This document shows positions 51,259 through 59,742 of a stretch of DNA of 64,000 nucleotides, piece by piece (position 1 is the stretch's first letter; every line of letters begins with the position of its first letter). A program made the position numbers and the translations under genes. The notes beneath the pieces were generated by a model that saw nothing but the letters and a program-made list of their open reading frames with translations, made no database searches and had not been told where the DNA came from. The stretch is from assembly GCA_003367665.1 (NCBI GenBank), contig QKXI01000006.1:71702-135701 (forward strand), read 5' to 3'. This DNA is from Leifsonia sp. ku-ls. GTDB lineage: Bacteria; Actinomycetota; Actinomycetes; Actinomycetales; Microbacteriaceae.

Positions 51259-52233
51259 GTGCGCGACGTCGACGAGCGGAAGGCGCCGTCCTCCGCCGCG
51301 CGCGTGCTCCGCGTCGCCCTGCTGAGCATCGCCGGCGCGGCTGTTCTCACCGCGATCGGACTCCTCACCCAGACCGCGGCCGCCTCCGCCGACGAGCGAC
51401 CGGCCCCGCCCTCGCTGCTCGGCTCCGTCACCAACGGGGTCGGCTCCCTGCTCGGCGGAAACGGCAACGGCAGCGGTGGGAACGATGCCGGCGGCCTCGT
51501 CGGCTCCATCGTGACGCCGATCACCGGTGCGGTGGACTCCACGGTGACATCGCTGCCCGTCGTCGGCGGCGTGACGTCCGGACTGCTCGGCTCGACCCCG
51601 ACCGGCTCGATCACCTCGCCCGTGGTGGGCGCCGTGGACCAGGTGGTCGGCGGCGTCACGGGCATCGTCACCGGGGGAGGCGGCGCAGGCGGAGATGGTT
51701 CGACGCCGCCCACGTCGCCCGGTGGCGGCAGCGAGACGCCGCCCGCCGATGCGGGCACCGGCGCCGGCGGAGGAACCGGAACGGCGCCGGAGGCCGGCTC
51801 CGGAACGACCGGCGACGGCGGCTCGACCGTCGTCTCCGCCGGCACGCCGGCGGCCGACCAGCCGCAGGTCGCCGCCCCTGCCGCCCCGCTCACCGAGAGC
51901 CGCGAACGCACGTCAGGCGATCGCACCAACGCGTCGGCCGCGGCCGGCGCGGCCGCCGGCCAGCCGTCCGTCGCGGCCGCCGGCCAGCCATCCGTCGCAC
52001 CCGCGCACTCCGCAGACCCGACGCCCGGCTCACCCGGGCCCGACCCTGCCGCCGACACGCCCGCCTCCACCGGCGGCGCCCTCGGCTCCTCCGGCTCATC
52101 CGGCCCCGGGCCGAGCGGCGATGTCGCCAGCACGTGGATGCCGCCCGCCGCCCCGATGGCGCTCCGGCCGTCGCCGCCCACCGTCGTGCCCCGTTCCGCA
52201 CCGCCGGGCGACCACGAGGTCAGCCCCGGATAG
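51259..52233 (+). CDS. Secreted Gly/Ser/Pro/Ala-rich low-complexity protein
   Basis: The 324-residue product has a basic N-terminus, a signal peptide (about residues 12-44: VLRVALLSIAGAAVLTAIG, ending near AAASADE) and then a long region of low complexity, with repeated GSVTNGVGSLLGG-like, VGGVTSGLLG-like and Gly/Ser/Thr/Pro segments. The direct repeat AGQPSVAA is visible at about residue 230-245. It lacks an LPxTG-type anchor or a C-terminal membrane helix, so it is probably released or loosely wall-bound. The GTG at 51259 has GGGAGGGGGAGAG upstream. The LuxR gene follows after 44 bases and may be co-transcribed. Confidence 0.72.
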   Translation: MRDVDERKAPSSAARVLRVALLSIAGAAVLTAIGLLTQTAAASADERPAPPSLLGSVTNGVGSLLGGNGNGSGGNDAGGLVGSIVTPITGAVDSTVTSLPVVGGVTSGLLGSTPTGSITSPVVGAVDQVVGGVTGIVTGGGGAGGDGSTPPTSPGGGSETPPADAGTGAGGGTGTAPEAGSGTTGDGGSTVVSAGTPAADQPQVAAPAAPLTESRERTSGDRTNASAAAGAAAGQPSVAAAGQPSVAPAHSADPTPGSPGPDPAADTPASTGGALGSSGSSGPGPSGDVASTWMPPAAPMALRPSPPTVVPRSAPPGDHEVSPG

Positions 52234-52277
52234 AGCCTCCCCTTCGGCGTCGGGCCTGTGCCCGCGCCGGCTCGATC

Positions 52278-53948
52278 ATGCCCCGAACAGGGGCGAGGAG
52301 CCGACGCACCGACGTGCGCTTCGTCGCGCCGTCGCGCGTCCGGAGGTTTTCGGAGGACGAGCTCGTGGAACGAGCGAACAACATCACGGATCGGGCGCAG
52401 CCGTTCGCGCACGCCTGGTCGCAACTGCACAGTGCGGTCCGTGCACGCCGGTACGACCATGCGACGTCGGCCGCACGGACCGGCTGGTTCACGCTGCTGT
52501 CCGGCCCGGCGCACGAGGTGGCGCCGGTGCTGGAGCCGGTGCCGCCGTCGGAGCTCGACCGGCATCCGCTGCTGTCGGCCCTCCTGGGCCACGCGCAGGT
52601 GTCGATCCCGGCCCGCCGCCCGCTCGCCCTGCGACGGTTGGCGCAGGCGGAGGCGGAGGCCTCGCTCCCGGGCGGCCCCATGCCCGCGATCGACCGGGCG
52701 CTCATCCTGGTGGGTCAGGCGGATGTGCACCGCAGGCTGGGGAGGATGGAGGCGGCGGTCGCCGCCGGCCGGGCCGCGCTCGACGCGCTCGACGGGTCGA
52801 CGCCAGAAGGCGGGGCGGAGGTCCGCGCTCTGGAGGAGGTGTACGGGCACCTCGGCATGTCCCTGCTGTCCTCCGGCGCGAGGCAGCTGGCCCTGCAGGC
52901 GCTGGAGGAGGGCGCGCTGGTGAGCGAGCTCTCCGGCCGGCAGCCGGCGGCGGCGCTGCTGGCCGCGTTGGCGCTCGTCGCGGCCGTGGACGGCGACCTT
53001 CCCGCCGCCCGTGGCTACGTCGAGCAGGTGCTGCAGCTCCGCCCGCCGGTCGTCGGCCGGGATGCCGCGCTGCTGAAGACGGCCCGCAGCATCCTGGATC
53101 TCGACACCATCGACCGCGAGGAGGCCGCGCGACGGGCGACGGCGCCCTGGCGGGATACGGGTGCCGACCCGGCGCCGCAGTGGGTCGCCGCGGCCGCGGC
53201 GCGCGCGATGCTGCACTGGCTCTCCGGCTATCCCGGCCGCGCGCTCGCCTCGCTCGAGCACACGGCCAAGCTGCACGGCCGGGAGGGCAGGACGATCGCG
53301 GTCCGGAGCGCGTTGGCGCCCCTGCGGGCGGCGCTGCAGCTCGCGCTCGGGCATCCGGACGCGGCCGTCGCCGTGCTCGACCGGGACGCCACCCGGAGCG
53401 TCGCGCGCGCACTCGAACAGGCGCGGATCGAGCTGGTGCTCGGCCGCCACGGCGCCGCGCTGGCCCAGCTGCGCTCGGTCAGCGTCGCGGAACTGCCGAC
53501 ACGCGAGCTGGCGGAGGCGGCGGCTCTGGAAGCCGCCGCGCTGCTGCGGTTCTCGACCGGGCCGCGCGTGGAGGCGATCGTCGACCACCTGGGCTCGGTG
53601 CTCGCCGCGACCGGCCTGCGGCTGCCGCTTCGCATGCTGCCCGCATCCGACTTCGGTCGGGTCTCCGACGCGCTGGCCGCGGCCGGGTACGGGGAGGCGC
53701 TCGGGCTGCACCGCCTGGTCCCGCTGCTGCCGGGGATCGCCGAGGAGATGCTCACCCGTCGGGAGACGGCTGTGCTGACCGCGCTGCTGGAGCACTCGTC
53801 GCACGCCGCGATCGCCGCCGCGCTCAACGTCTCGGTGAACACCGTGAAATCGCAGCTGCGCAGCGTGTACCGCAAGCTCGGCGTCTCCACTCGGGACGAG
53901 GCGATCGCGGTGGCCCTCGACCGGCACCTCGTCGTGGAGCGCGAGTGA
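52278..53948 (+). CDS. LuxR-family transcriptional regulator without a NACHT/ATPase domain (paralogue 1)
   Basis: The 556-residue protein is an all-helical, TPR-like region (residues about 40-440, e.g. LAPLRAALQLALGHPDAAVAVL) followed by a C-terminal LuxR helix-turn-helix: LTRRETAVLTALLEHSSHAA and VSVNTVKSQLRSVYRKLG. It has no Walker A motif, so it lacks the ATPase domain of the LAL/MalT group. It is clearly paralogous to the protein at 59743-61350 (same plan and the ending HLVVERE versus HLLVERD). The start at 52278 is tentative; no strong ribosome-binding sequence precedes it and internal GTG codons could be used. It probably controls nearby envelope genes through the tandem GGGTGAA elements; that is inference. 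Confidence 0.83.
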   Translation: MPRTGARSRRTDVRFVAPSRVRRFSEDELVERANNITDRAQPFAHAWSQLHSAVRARRYDHATSAARTGWFTLLSGPAHEVAPVLEPVPPSELDRHPLLSALLGHAQVSIPARRPLALRRLAQAEAEASLPGGPMPAIDRALILVGQADVHRRLGRMEAAVAAGRAALDALDGSTPEGGAEVRALEEVYGHLGMSLLSSGARQLALQALEEGALVSELSGRQPAAALLAALALVAAVDGDLPAARGYVEQVLQLRPPVVGRDAALLKTARSILDLDTIDREEAARRATAPWRDTGADPAPQWVAAAAARAMLHWLSGYPGRALASLEHTAKLHGREGRTIAVRSALAPLRAALQLALGHPDAAVAVLDRDATRSVARALEQARIELVLGRHGAALAQLRSVSVAELPTRELAEAAALEAAALLRFSTGPRVEAIVDHLGSVLAATGLRLPLRMLPASDFGRVSDALAAAGYGEALGLHRLVPLLPGIAEEMLTRRETAVLTALLEHSSHAAIAAALNVSVNTVKSQLRSVYRKLGVSTRDEAIAVALDRHLVVERE

Positions 53949-53989
53949 GCCGGGCGTCCTGGCGGCCGCGGAGTCCGTAGGCTCGTCGT

Positions 53990-55708
53990 GTGGTGGACGC
54001 GCGGTCGGTACGGGTACGGTACCCGGGCGCGGACGCGTGGATGCCCGACGGCGTCGACCTGACGGTGGCGCCCGGCGAGGTCCTGCTGGTGCTCGGGCCG
54101 AGCGGCAGCGGCAAGTCGAGTCTCGCGCTGACGCTGAACGGCCTCATCCCGCACGCGGTGGCGGCCGAGGTCGAGGGTGCGGTCACGATCGCGGGGGTCG
54201 ACGCGCACGACGCGTCGGTCGCCGAGCTCAGCGAGCACGTCGCGATGGTGTTCCAGGATCCGGAGGCGCAGCTGGTCATGCCGACCGTGCTCGACGAGGT
54301 CTGCTTCGGCCCGGAGAACCGGCTGGTCGCCGCGGACGAGATGGAGGCCAGGGCCGAGCGGGCGCTGCGCCGGGTCGGCCTGTGGGACCGGCGGCACGAC
54401 GATCCGGCCACGCTGTCCGGCGGGGGCAAGCAGCGGCTGGCGATCGCGTGCGCGCTGGCGATGGACGCCCCCGTGCTCGTGCTCGACGAGCCGACCGCGA
54501 ACCTCGACCCGGCCGGGGCGGAGGAGGTCTACCGGCTGCTCGCCGAGCTCACGACGGACGGGGCCGCCCGCTCGGTGGTGCTGGTCGAGCACGACCTCGA
54601 CCTGGCGCTCGCCGTCGCGGACACCGTCCTGGTGCTGGACGGCCGCGGCCGCACGATCGCCCACGGCCCGGTCCGCGAGGTGCTCCGGCGGGAGGCCGGG
54701 CGGCTGGACGCGGAGGGCGTCTGGCTCCCGACGCCAGCGCTCGCCGCCCTCCGGCTGCGTGGGGCCGGCCTCCGGTTGGAGCCGCTGCCACTGACCCCGG
54801 ACGAGTTGACGGCGGCGCTGGCGGCGCTGCCCGAGGGCGCGGTGCCGACCGTGGCGCCGCGACCGGAGACCCCGCGGGCCGCGGCCCCGATGGTGAGCGT
54901 TCACGGGCTCACCGTGCGGCGCGGCGGCCGGGAGGTCGTGCGCGACGTGTCGCTGGAGGTCGCCGCCGGCGAGTTCCTCGCGCTGCTCGGGCCGAACGGG
55001 GCCGGCAAGTCCACGCTCGTGGAGGCGATCGCCGGGATCGGCAGGCCGCCCCGCGGAGTGATCTGCGTCGGCGGCGTGGACCCCGCACGCCGCCGATCCG
55101 CGCAGCTCGGCGCGCTGGTGGGTTTCGTGTTCCAGAACCCCGAGCACCAGTTCGTCGCCACGACCGTCGAGGACGAGCTCGCCTTCGGCCTGCGGCGGCG
55201 CGGGCTGGCAGACGAGCAGATCACGGAACGCGTCGAACGGATGCTTGGCACGCTGCGCCTGGCCGACAAGCGCGGCGCCCACCCGTTCCGGCTCTCCGGC
55301 GGGCAGAAGCGGCGGCTCTCGGTCGGCACGGCACTCATCGAGGAGCCCGCGCTGCTCGTGCTCGACGAGCCGACCTACGGCCTCGACCGCGCCGCCGCCC
55401 TCGAGCTGCTCGGCCTGCTCGACCGGCTCAACGCGGCGGGCACGACGGTGATCGTCGTGACGCACGACCTCGCGATGGCGGCGGAGCACGCGCACCGCGT
55501 CGCCGTGATGGACGCGGGCCGCATCGTGGCGGCCGGCGCGACCGAGGCCGTCCTCGGCGACCGCGACCTCCTGGCCGCGCACGGGCTCAGGATGCCGCCG
55601 CTGCTGTCGGCGCTGTCCGACCCGCGGGTGCCGCGGTCGCTGCGCGGAGTGAGCCGTCTCGCCGACCTGCCCGGCGGCGACCGCGTCCCGGATCGCGAGG
55701 GCAGGTGA
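53990..55708 (+). CDS. ECF transporter ATPase, two ATP-binding domains fused (EcfA1/A2-like)
   Basis: The 572-residue protein has two ABC ATPase domains. Domain 1: Walker A GPSGSGKSS, signature LSGGGKQRLAIA and Walker B VLVLDEPT. Domain 2: Walker A GPNGAGKST, signature LSGGQKRRLSVG and Walker B LLVLDEPT. The pattern is that of CbiO/EcfA-type energy-coupling factor ATPases, with both halves on one chain as in YkoD. It powers uptake of a vitamin or cofactor precursor. The GTG at 53990 is the first start; the stop overlaps the EcfT start (GTGA). Confidence 0.9.
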   Translation: MVDARSVRVRYPGADAWMPDGVDLTVAPGEVLLVLGPSGSGKSSLALTLNGLIPHAVAAEVEGAVTIAGVDAHDASVAELSEHVAMVFQDPEAQLVMPTVLDEVCFGPENRLVAADEMEARAERALRRVGLWDRRHDDPATLSGGGKQRLAIACALAMDAPVLVLDEPTANLDPAGAEEVYRLLAELTTDGAARSVVLVEHDLDLALAVADTVLVLDGRGRTIAHGPVREVLRREAGRLDAEGVWLPTPALAALRLRGAGLRLEPLPLTPDELTAALAALPEGAVPTVAPRPETPRAAAPMVSVHGLTVRRGGREVVRDVSLEVAAGEFLALLGPNGAGKSTLVEAIAGIGRPPRGVICVGGVDPARRRSAQLGALVGFVFQNPEHQFVATTVEDELAFGLRRRGLADEQITERVERMLGTLRLADKRGAHPFRLSGGQKRRLSVGTALIEEPALLVLDEPTYGLDRAAALELLGLLDRLNAAGTTVIVVTHDLAMAAEHAHRVAVMDAGRIVAAGATEAVLGDRDLLAAHGLRMPPLLSALSDPRVPRSLRGVSRLADLPGGDRVPDREGR

Positions 55709-56430
55709 ACGCCCCGGCCCCCGGCTTCCTGCGCCGGCTCAACCCGCTGTCGAAGGTGGCGGCCGTCGTCCCCGCCTGGGTCGCCCTGCTGTTCGTCCAC
55801 GACGTCGGGACGCCCGCGCTCCTCGCCGCCGCCGCTCTCGTCCTGCTGCTGCTCGGCGGCGGTCTCAGCCGGCGCGCGGTCGCGGCCGTCCTGGTCGGGG
55901 TGCCGGCGGCGACCGCGGTGATGGCGGTCGGCTTCGCGTTCTGGGCGAACACCGGGCCCGGGCTCACCGGCGCCTCGCTGCTGGTCGGCCTGACGACCGC
56001 GTCCCGCATCGCGGCTCTTGGCACGCTCGCGATGCTCGGCGGTCTGACGACGGGCGGGCCCGAGTTCGCGCGTGCGCTGACCGCGCAGCTGCGCGTCCCG
56101 TACCGGTTCGCCTACACCGCGGTCGCGGCGTACCGGTTCGTGCCGCGGTCGACGGCCGAGCTCGGGCGCATCCGGTCCGCGCAGCGCGTCCGCGGCGTCG
56201 CGCCGGGCCGCGGCCCGGTGGAGGCGCTGCGGCGGGCGGTCGCGCCTGTCGTCCCGTTGCTGGCGTCGGGCATCCGGCACGCCGACCGGGTCGCGCTGGC
56301 GATGGAATCGCGGGCGTTCGGGGCGCACGCCACCCGCACCGAACGCCATCCACCGCTGTGGCGCACGAGGGACACCGTGTTCGTCGTGGTCGCCTGGGCC
56401 GCGACCGCGGCGGCGCTGGTGCTCGGGTGA
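55705..56430 (+). CDS. ECF transporter transmembrane component EcfT (CbiQ-like)
   Basis: The 241-residue membrane protein has about five helices and the coupling-helix motifs of CbiQ/EcfT: SAQRVRGV (Ala-Arg-Gly type) and AMESRAFGAH, which touch the two ATPase domains. The N-terminal FLRRLNPLSKVAAVVPAWVALL is typical. It completes the energising module with the fused ATPase. No substrate-binding (S) component is adjacent; the membrane protein at 61531-62118 is the best candidate partner in the window. The GTG at 55705 overlaps the ATPase stop. Confidence 0.9.
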   Translation: MNAPAPGFLRRLNPLSKVAAVVPAWVALLFVHDVGTPALLAAAALVLLLLGGGLSRRAVAAVLVGVPAATAVMAVGFAFWANTGPGLTGASLLVGLTTASRIAALGTLAMLGGLTTGGPEFARALTAQLRVPYRFAYTAVAAYRFVPRSTAELGRIRSAQRVRGVAPGRGPVEALRRAVAPVVPLLASGIRHADRVALAMESRAFGAHATRTERHPPLWRTRDTVFVVVAWAATAAALVLG

Positions 56431-56436
56431 GCCCGG

Positions 56437-58509
56437 TCAGGGGAGGGTGACCGGGACGTCGCTGAGCACCCCGTGGCGGGAGCCGTACACGGCGACGACG
56501 CCGATACGGTGGTCGCCCGTCGTCCAGCCGTAGACGGCGTCGGCCCGTCCACCGGCATCCAGCGTGAGCGTGTAGCGGGACGGGGCGCCGTCGGCCCACA
56601 CCTCCACGAGCGTTCCCGGCTCGCCCTGCACGCCGATCGACACCGTGCCGGGCGAGCCCGAGGCGGTGACCTGCGGCACGACGGCGGTGCCGGTGGTCGG
56701 GGCGCTGTCGGGGGAGACGTTGCCGAGGCGGTCGGTCTGCCGTGCGGTGATCGCGTAGTCGACGGGGATGCGGATGAGCTCCGGCGACGTCCAGTGTCCC
56801 GTGTCGTCGGCCGTGACCGTGGCGATGACCGTGCCGTGGTCGGAGAGGTCGACGGTCGCGCCGGGCTCCGCGGTGCCGGTCACGATGGGTGCGAGCCGGC
56901 CCGCCTCGGCGCCGGATCCGGTGTCGACACCGACGATCACCGGCGCGAGGGCCGTCCGGTCGATCGCGATGGTGAACGGCGTCGGCGCCGAGGTGCCGGC
57001 GGCCGTCGTCTGAACCGTGCGCAGCTGCCAGGCGCCGTCCGCGAGCGGTGCCAGGTCGACGGTGAGCGACCAGTGTCCATCGGGCGCGACCGTGCCGGTG
57101 CCGAGGGCGGCCGGCTGGCCGGGCGCGAACACGGAGACGGTGGCGCCGGGCACCCCCGTTCCGGCGAGCGGGAGTGTGGTCGCGGCCGTGACCCAGTCCG
57201 CCGGGAAGCTCGATGACAGGATCGGCGCCGCGGGCGGTGGAACGGGCGGCGGCACGGACGGGGTGATCGGCGTCGTCGTGACGGGCGCGGTCGTCACGGG
57301 GCCGGCCTGAGGGAGTGCGGGCTCGGGAGCCGCCCCGTCCGGCTGCTGCTCGACCGGCGGAGCGGGCGGGTCCGTCGGGGCCGGCGCGATCGTGGGCGGC
57401 GGCGTCGGCTGCTCGGCGACCGGCTGGTCCGGGACCTGTTCCGGTGGTTCGGCCGGAACAGCGGTGGGCGCGGCGACACCTCCGCCGGGGCGGGAGGAGG
57501 CGAACAGCTGCGGCCCCAGCACGACGGCCCCGACGATCCCCGCCGCGACGACGAGACCGGTGACCGTCGCGCCGGCGACCGTGCCCGCGTGTCCCGCGTG
57601 CGTCGTCAGCCTCCTGGCGCCGCGCGCGCCCGCGGCCACCGGCGTTCCGGCGGTCGCCTTCGCGTACGCGGCAGCGGCCGCGGTCGCCGCTGCGCCCTCG
57701 CGCACGGTCGCCGCGTACGCGGCCGCGCCGCTCACGCCGAGCAGCAGCGGGAGCAGCACGAGGGTGAGCCGCGAGCCGACGTTGCGCGCCTCCGCCGCAA
57801 CGATGCTGCACCGGGTGCACTCCGCCAGGTGGCGCTCCATCCGGGCGGTGTCGCGCTTGCCGAGTCCTCCCCGGCTGTAGGCGCCGACGTGCTCGGTCGT
57901 CCAGCGGTGCTCCGAGCCCGCCGGGCTGGCGGCGATGTGCGCCTGGATCCAGGCCTGCCGCAGCCCCTCCCTCGCGCGGTACGCCAGCGCTGCCGTGCTG
58001 TTCGGCGTCAGCCCGAGCAGGGGCGCCACCGCCGCCGCGGTCATCTGCTCGACCTCGGTGTACCAGAGCACCTCCTGCCACCGCTCCGGGAGCGATCGGA
58101 AGGCGCGCACCGTCAGGGAGCGGTCCAGCGCCTCCATGCTCGCCGCCTCGGTGGAGGACGGGTCGGGGATGCTCTCCGCGTCCTCGAGGGGGTGCTCCCG
58201 GCGGCGCTGCCCCCAGGCCGCGGCGACGTTGCGGATCGTCGTGAAGAGGTAAGGCCGGAAGCCCGTCGTCGGTCCCTTGCCCTCGCGCACGGCCGACAGG
58301 ATGCGGAGGTACGCCTCGGCGACGACGTCCTCGGGGTCCTCCGTGCTGAACGAGCGCGCGACCGTGCGGCCGGCCGAGGCGTGCCGGCGCCACAGCTCCG
58401 CGAACGCCTCCTCGTCGCCGTCGCGGGCGGACGCGACGAGCTCGGTGTCGGACTGCTCCGGCACCGCATCCACGGTCTCCTCCTCGCGCACGGCCGTCGG
58501 CCTCGCCAC
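56437..58509 (-). CDS. ECF-type sigma factor fused to anti-sigma zinc motif, membrane helices and Ig-like domains
   Basis: One 690-residue chain combines several parts. Region 2 of an ECF sigma factor lies at about 25-95 (ELWRRHASAGRTVARSFSTEDPED, AYLRIL) and region 4 at about 130-190 (FRSLPERWQEVLWYTEVEQM with its HTH). Then a zinc anti-sigma motif HLAECTRC (His227, Cys231, Cys234), a first hydrophobic helix at 247-268, a second at 309-333, a Pro-rich linker at 340-430, and three Ig-like/Big domains to the end (GVPGATVSVFAPG, GTAEPGATVDLSD). It would tether the sigma factor to the membrane. Two helices would place the Ig domains back in the cytoplasm unless one is not transmembrane; the topology is unresolved. 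GTG start at 58509. Confidence 0.85.
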   Translation of the reverse strand: MARPTAVREEETVDAVPEQSDTELVASARDGDEEAFAELWRRHASAGRTVARSFSTEDPEDVVAEAYLRILSAVREGKGPTTGFRPYLFTTIRNVAAAWGQRRREHPLEDAESIPDPSSTEAASMEALDRSLTVRAFRSLPERWQEVLWYTEVEQMTAAAVAPLLGLTPNSTAALAYRAREGLRQAWIQAHIAASPAGSEHRWTTEHVGAYSRGGLGKRDTARMERHLAECTRCSIVAAEARNVGSRLTLVLLPLLLGVSGAAAYAATVREGAAATAAAAAYAKATAGTPVAAGARGARRLTTHAGHAGTVAGATVTGLVVAAGIVGAVVLGPQLFASSRPGGGVAAPTAVPAEPPEQVPDQPVAEQPTPPPTIAPAPTDPPAPPVEQQPDGAAPEPALPQAGPVTTAPVTTTPITPSVPPPVPPPAAPILSSSFPADWVTAATTLPLAGTGVPGATVSVFAPGQPAALGTGTVAPDGHWSLTVDLAPLADGAWQLRTVQTTAAGTSAPTPFTIAIDRTALAPVIVGVDTGSGAEAGRLAPIVTGTAEPGATVDLSDHGTVIATVTADDTGHWTSPELIRIPVDYAITARQTDRLGNVSPDSAPTTGTAVVPQVTASGSPGTVSIGVQGEPGTLVEVWADGAPSRYTLTLDAGGRADAVYGWTTGDHRIGVVAVYGSRHGVLSDVPVTLP

Positions 58510-58995
58510 TCAGCAGACCTCGGCGAGCGCGGGCCGCAGCGTCGACAGGTCGGTCGGGGCGTGCAGGCCGCCGCCGACGCACACCAGGAAGAGGAAGGGG
58601 GCGCCGGCCCACGGCACCCGGATCACGGCGTCGATCGCGGCGACGCCGCTGCGCATCAGCAGGTCGTCGTCGACCGTCGTCGCCGTCAGCCGCCGGCCGG
58701 AGCCGTCGCTCGCCAGGCCCTGCATCGCGGAGACCAGGTCCAGGACGGCCGGGTCGAGCACCGCGGTCGTCCACACCAGGAGCGGGTCACGGGTGTGCCG
58801 GCTGATCGGGAGCAGCGGCAGCACGGCCCCGGCCAGGTCCTCGAGGGGCGCGTCGACGCGCAGGGCGGCGACGGCGTCGGGAAGCGGGACGCCCGCGGAC
58901 GCGAACGCCAGCCACGCGCCGGGGCGAAGGCGGTCGAGGAACGCGACCAGCGCGTCGCTCGGTGGTGGAGCGGTGGGCAAGACGTTGTCGGGCAT
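58510..58995 (-). CDS. Hypothetical protein upstream of the sigma-factor fusion
   Basis: The 161-residue soluble protein has no recognised family. It begins MPDNVLPTAPPPSDALVAFLDRLRPGAWLAFASAG and contains LPLLPISRHTRDPLLVWTTAVLD and FLFLVCVGGG. It could be a regulatory partner of the sigma-factor fusion, because the sigma GTG directly follows its TGA and both are on one strand. The ATG at 58995 is used; a GTG three bases upstream is also in frame. A strong hairpin (59017-59058) lies in its leader. Confidence 0.55.
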   Translation of the reverse strand: MPDNVLPTAPPPSDALVAFLDRLRPGAWLAFASAGVPLPDAVAALRVDAPLEDLAGAVLPLLPISRHTRDPLLVWTTAVLDPAVLDLVSAMQGLASDGSGRRLTATTVDDDLLMRSGVAAIDAVIRVPWAGAPFLFLVCVGGGLHAPTDLSTLRPALAEVC

Positions 58996-59016
58996 CACAA
59001 GGTCTTTCTCTGTGCA

Positions 59017-59058
59017 CGCCGAGAGCGTCCGCCGTCGGAGGGCGGGACGCTCTCGGCG
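59017..59058. terminator. 14-bp hairpin in the leader of the 58995 gene (terminator or attenuator)
   Basis: CGCCGAGAGCGTCC (59017-59030) and GGACGCTCTCGGCG (59045-59058) are perfect inverted copies with a 14-base loop. On the minus strand it lies 22 bases upstream of the 58995 start and 160 bases downstream of the 59219 gene, so it could terminate that gene or regulate the sigma-factor operon. No T-run. Confidence 0.55.
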
Positions 59059-59159
59059 TCGAACGGGTTCGGGTTTCCCGTCGGCGGCGCCTCGGGTCGG
59101 CGTCGACCGGTCCGGCGGCGATTCGGGCGCCGTCGGTGGTGCGCATTCGGGTCACGCAC

Positions 59160-59218
59160 CCATAGAAGAGATCGTGGGGTACCTGAATTATGACGCGACT
59201 TCTCTGAATTTCTTCCCG
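59160..59218. promoter_or_regulatory. AT-rich patch with repeated CTGAATT, candidate promoter
   Basis: The 58 bases between 59160 and 59218 are clearly lower in GC than the surroundings. They contain CTGAATT twice about 22 bases apart and a CATAATT -10-like hexamer on the minus strand. Directed to the minus strand, they would serve the 58995-56437 operon. Assignment is weak. Confidence 0.35.
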
Positions 59219-59632
59219 TCACGGCCCGTCCAGCAGGATCGCGGCGAGGTCGTCGCTGTGGATGCCGCCCTCGTCCACCGCCACACCGGCGTCCGCGCAC
59301 CGTGTCCGGAGCCGGTCGACGTCGAGGCCGGCGAGCAGGGCGATGTCGGTCAGCCGGATGCGCCCGGGCTGGGCCCGCGTGCGCAGCGACTCGGTCGTCA
59401 CTCCGAGCTCCTCTGCGACCGTTCGCGCCGGGAACCCGGCGCTGAGCGCCGCGCTGATGATGTTCCGGGTGAGCAGGTAGGCCGGGCGTCGCTGCGACCC
59501 GACGGCCGCGCGCTCGTCCTCGCGGGCCGCTCGGAGCAGCTCCGCCAGAGCGGCCGGGAGGATGCGGCGCCGGTCGATGTGTGCATCCATGCCGGTGCGT
59601 CGCGGTGCGCTGGCGCGCTCGTCGACAGTCAT
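59219..59632 (-). CDS. Small HTH-like protein, function unknown
   Basis: The 137-residue product contains AALSAGFPARTVAEELGVTTESLRTRAQ, which reads as a helix-turn-helix, followed by DIALLAGLDVDRLRTRCADAG, possibly a second one. There are no membrane segments. A tandem GGGTGAA element lies about 70 bases upstream on the same strand. The ATG at 59632 is used; Met15 (MDAHIDRRRILP) is an alternative start. It may be a small DNA-binding regulator in the envelope region. Confidence 0.6.
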   Translation of the reverse strand: MTVDERASAPRRTGMDAHIDRRRILPAALAELLRAAREDERAAVGSQRRPAYLLTRNIISAALSAGFPARTVAEELGVTTESLRTRAQPGRIRLTDIALLAGLDVDRLRTRCADAGVAVDEGGIHSDDLAAILLDGP

Positions 59633-59702
59633 CTCGTTCCTCGGGCCTCGGGTGGCGGTGTCCCGGCAACGGTAGTCAGCGGAATGCGCTCAGTGAGCGG
59701 AT

Positions 59703-59720
59703 TTCACCCTCCGATCACCC
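59703..59720 (-). promoter_or_regulatory. Tandem GGGTGAA element before the small HTH gene
   Basis: On the minus strand GGGTGA (59720-59715) is followed by GGGTGAA (59709-59703), 11 bp apart, with the same GGGTGATCGnAGGGTGAAATC flanks as at 51166-51183. It lies 71 bases before the 59632 start. Confidence 0.55.
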
Positions 59721-59742
59721 CCGGGACGCCGCTACGGCCCGC

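Noticed and set aside
51228-53927. An 899-codon minus-strand frame opposite the Gly-rich protein and LuxR paralogue 1.
   Set aside because: It crosses two genes and an intergenic region with no start signal and no recognisable domain; its Pro/Arg-rich part mirrors the Gly/Ser-rich coding strand.
55964-58774. A 936-codon frame overlapping the sigma-factor fusion on the same strand in another phase.
   Set aside because: The other phase has sigma regions, a zinc motif and Ig-like domains; this frame is Arg/Gly-rich with no pattern.
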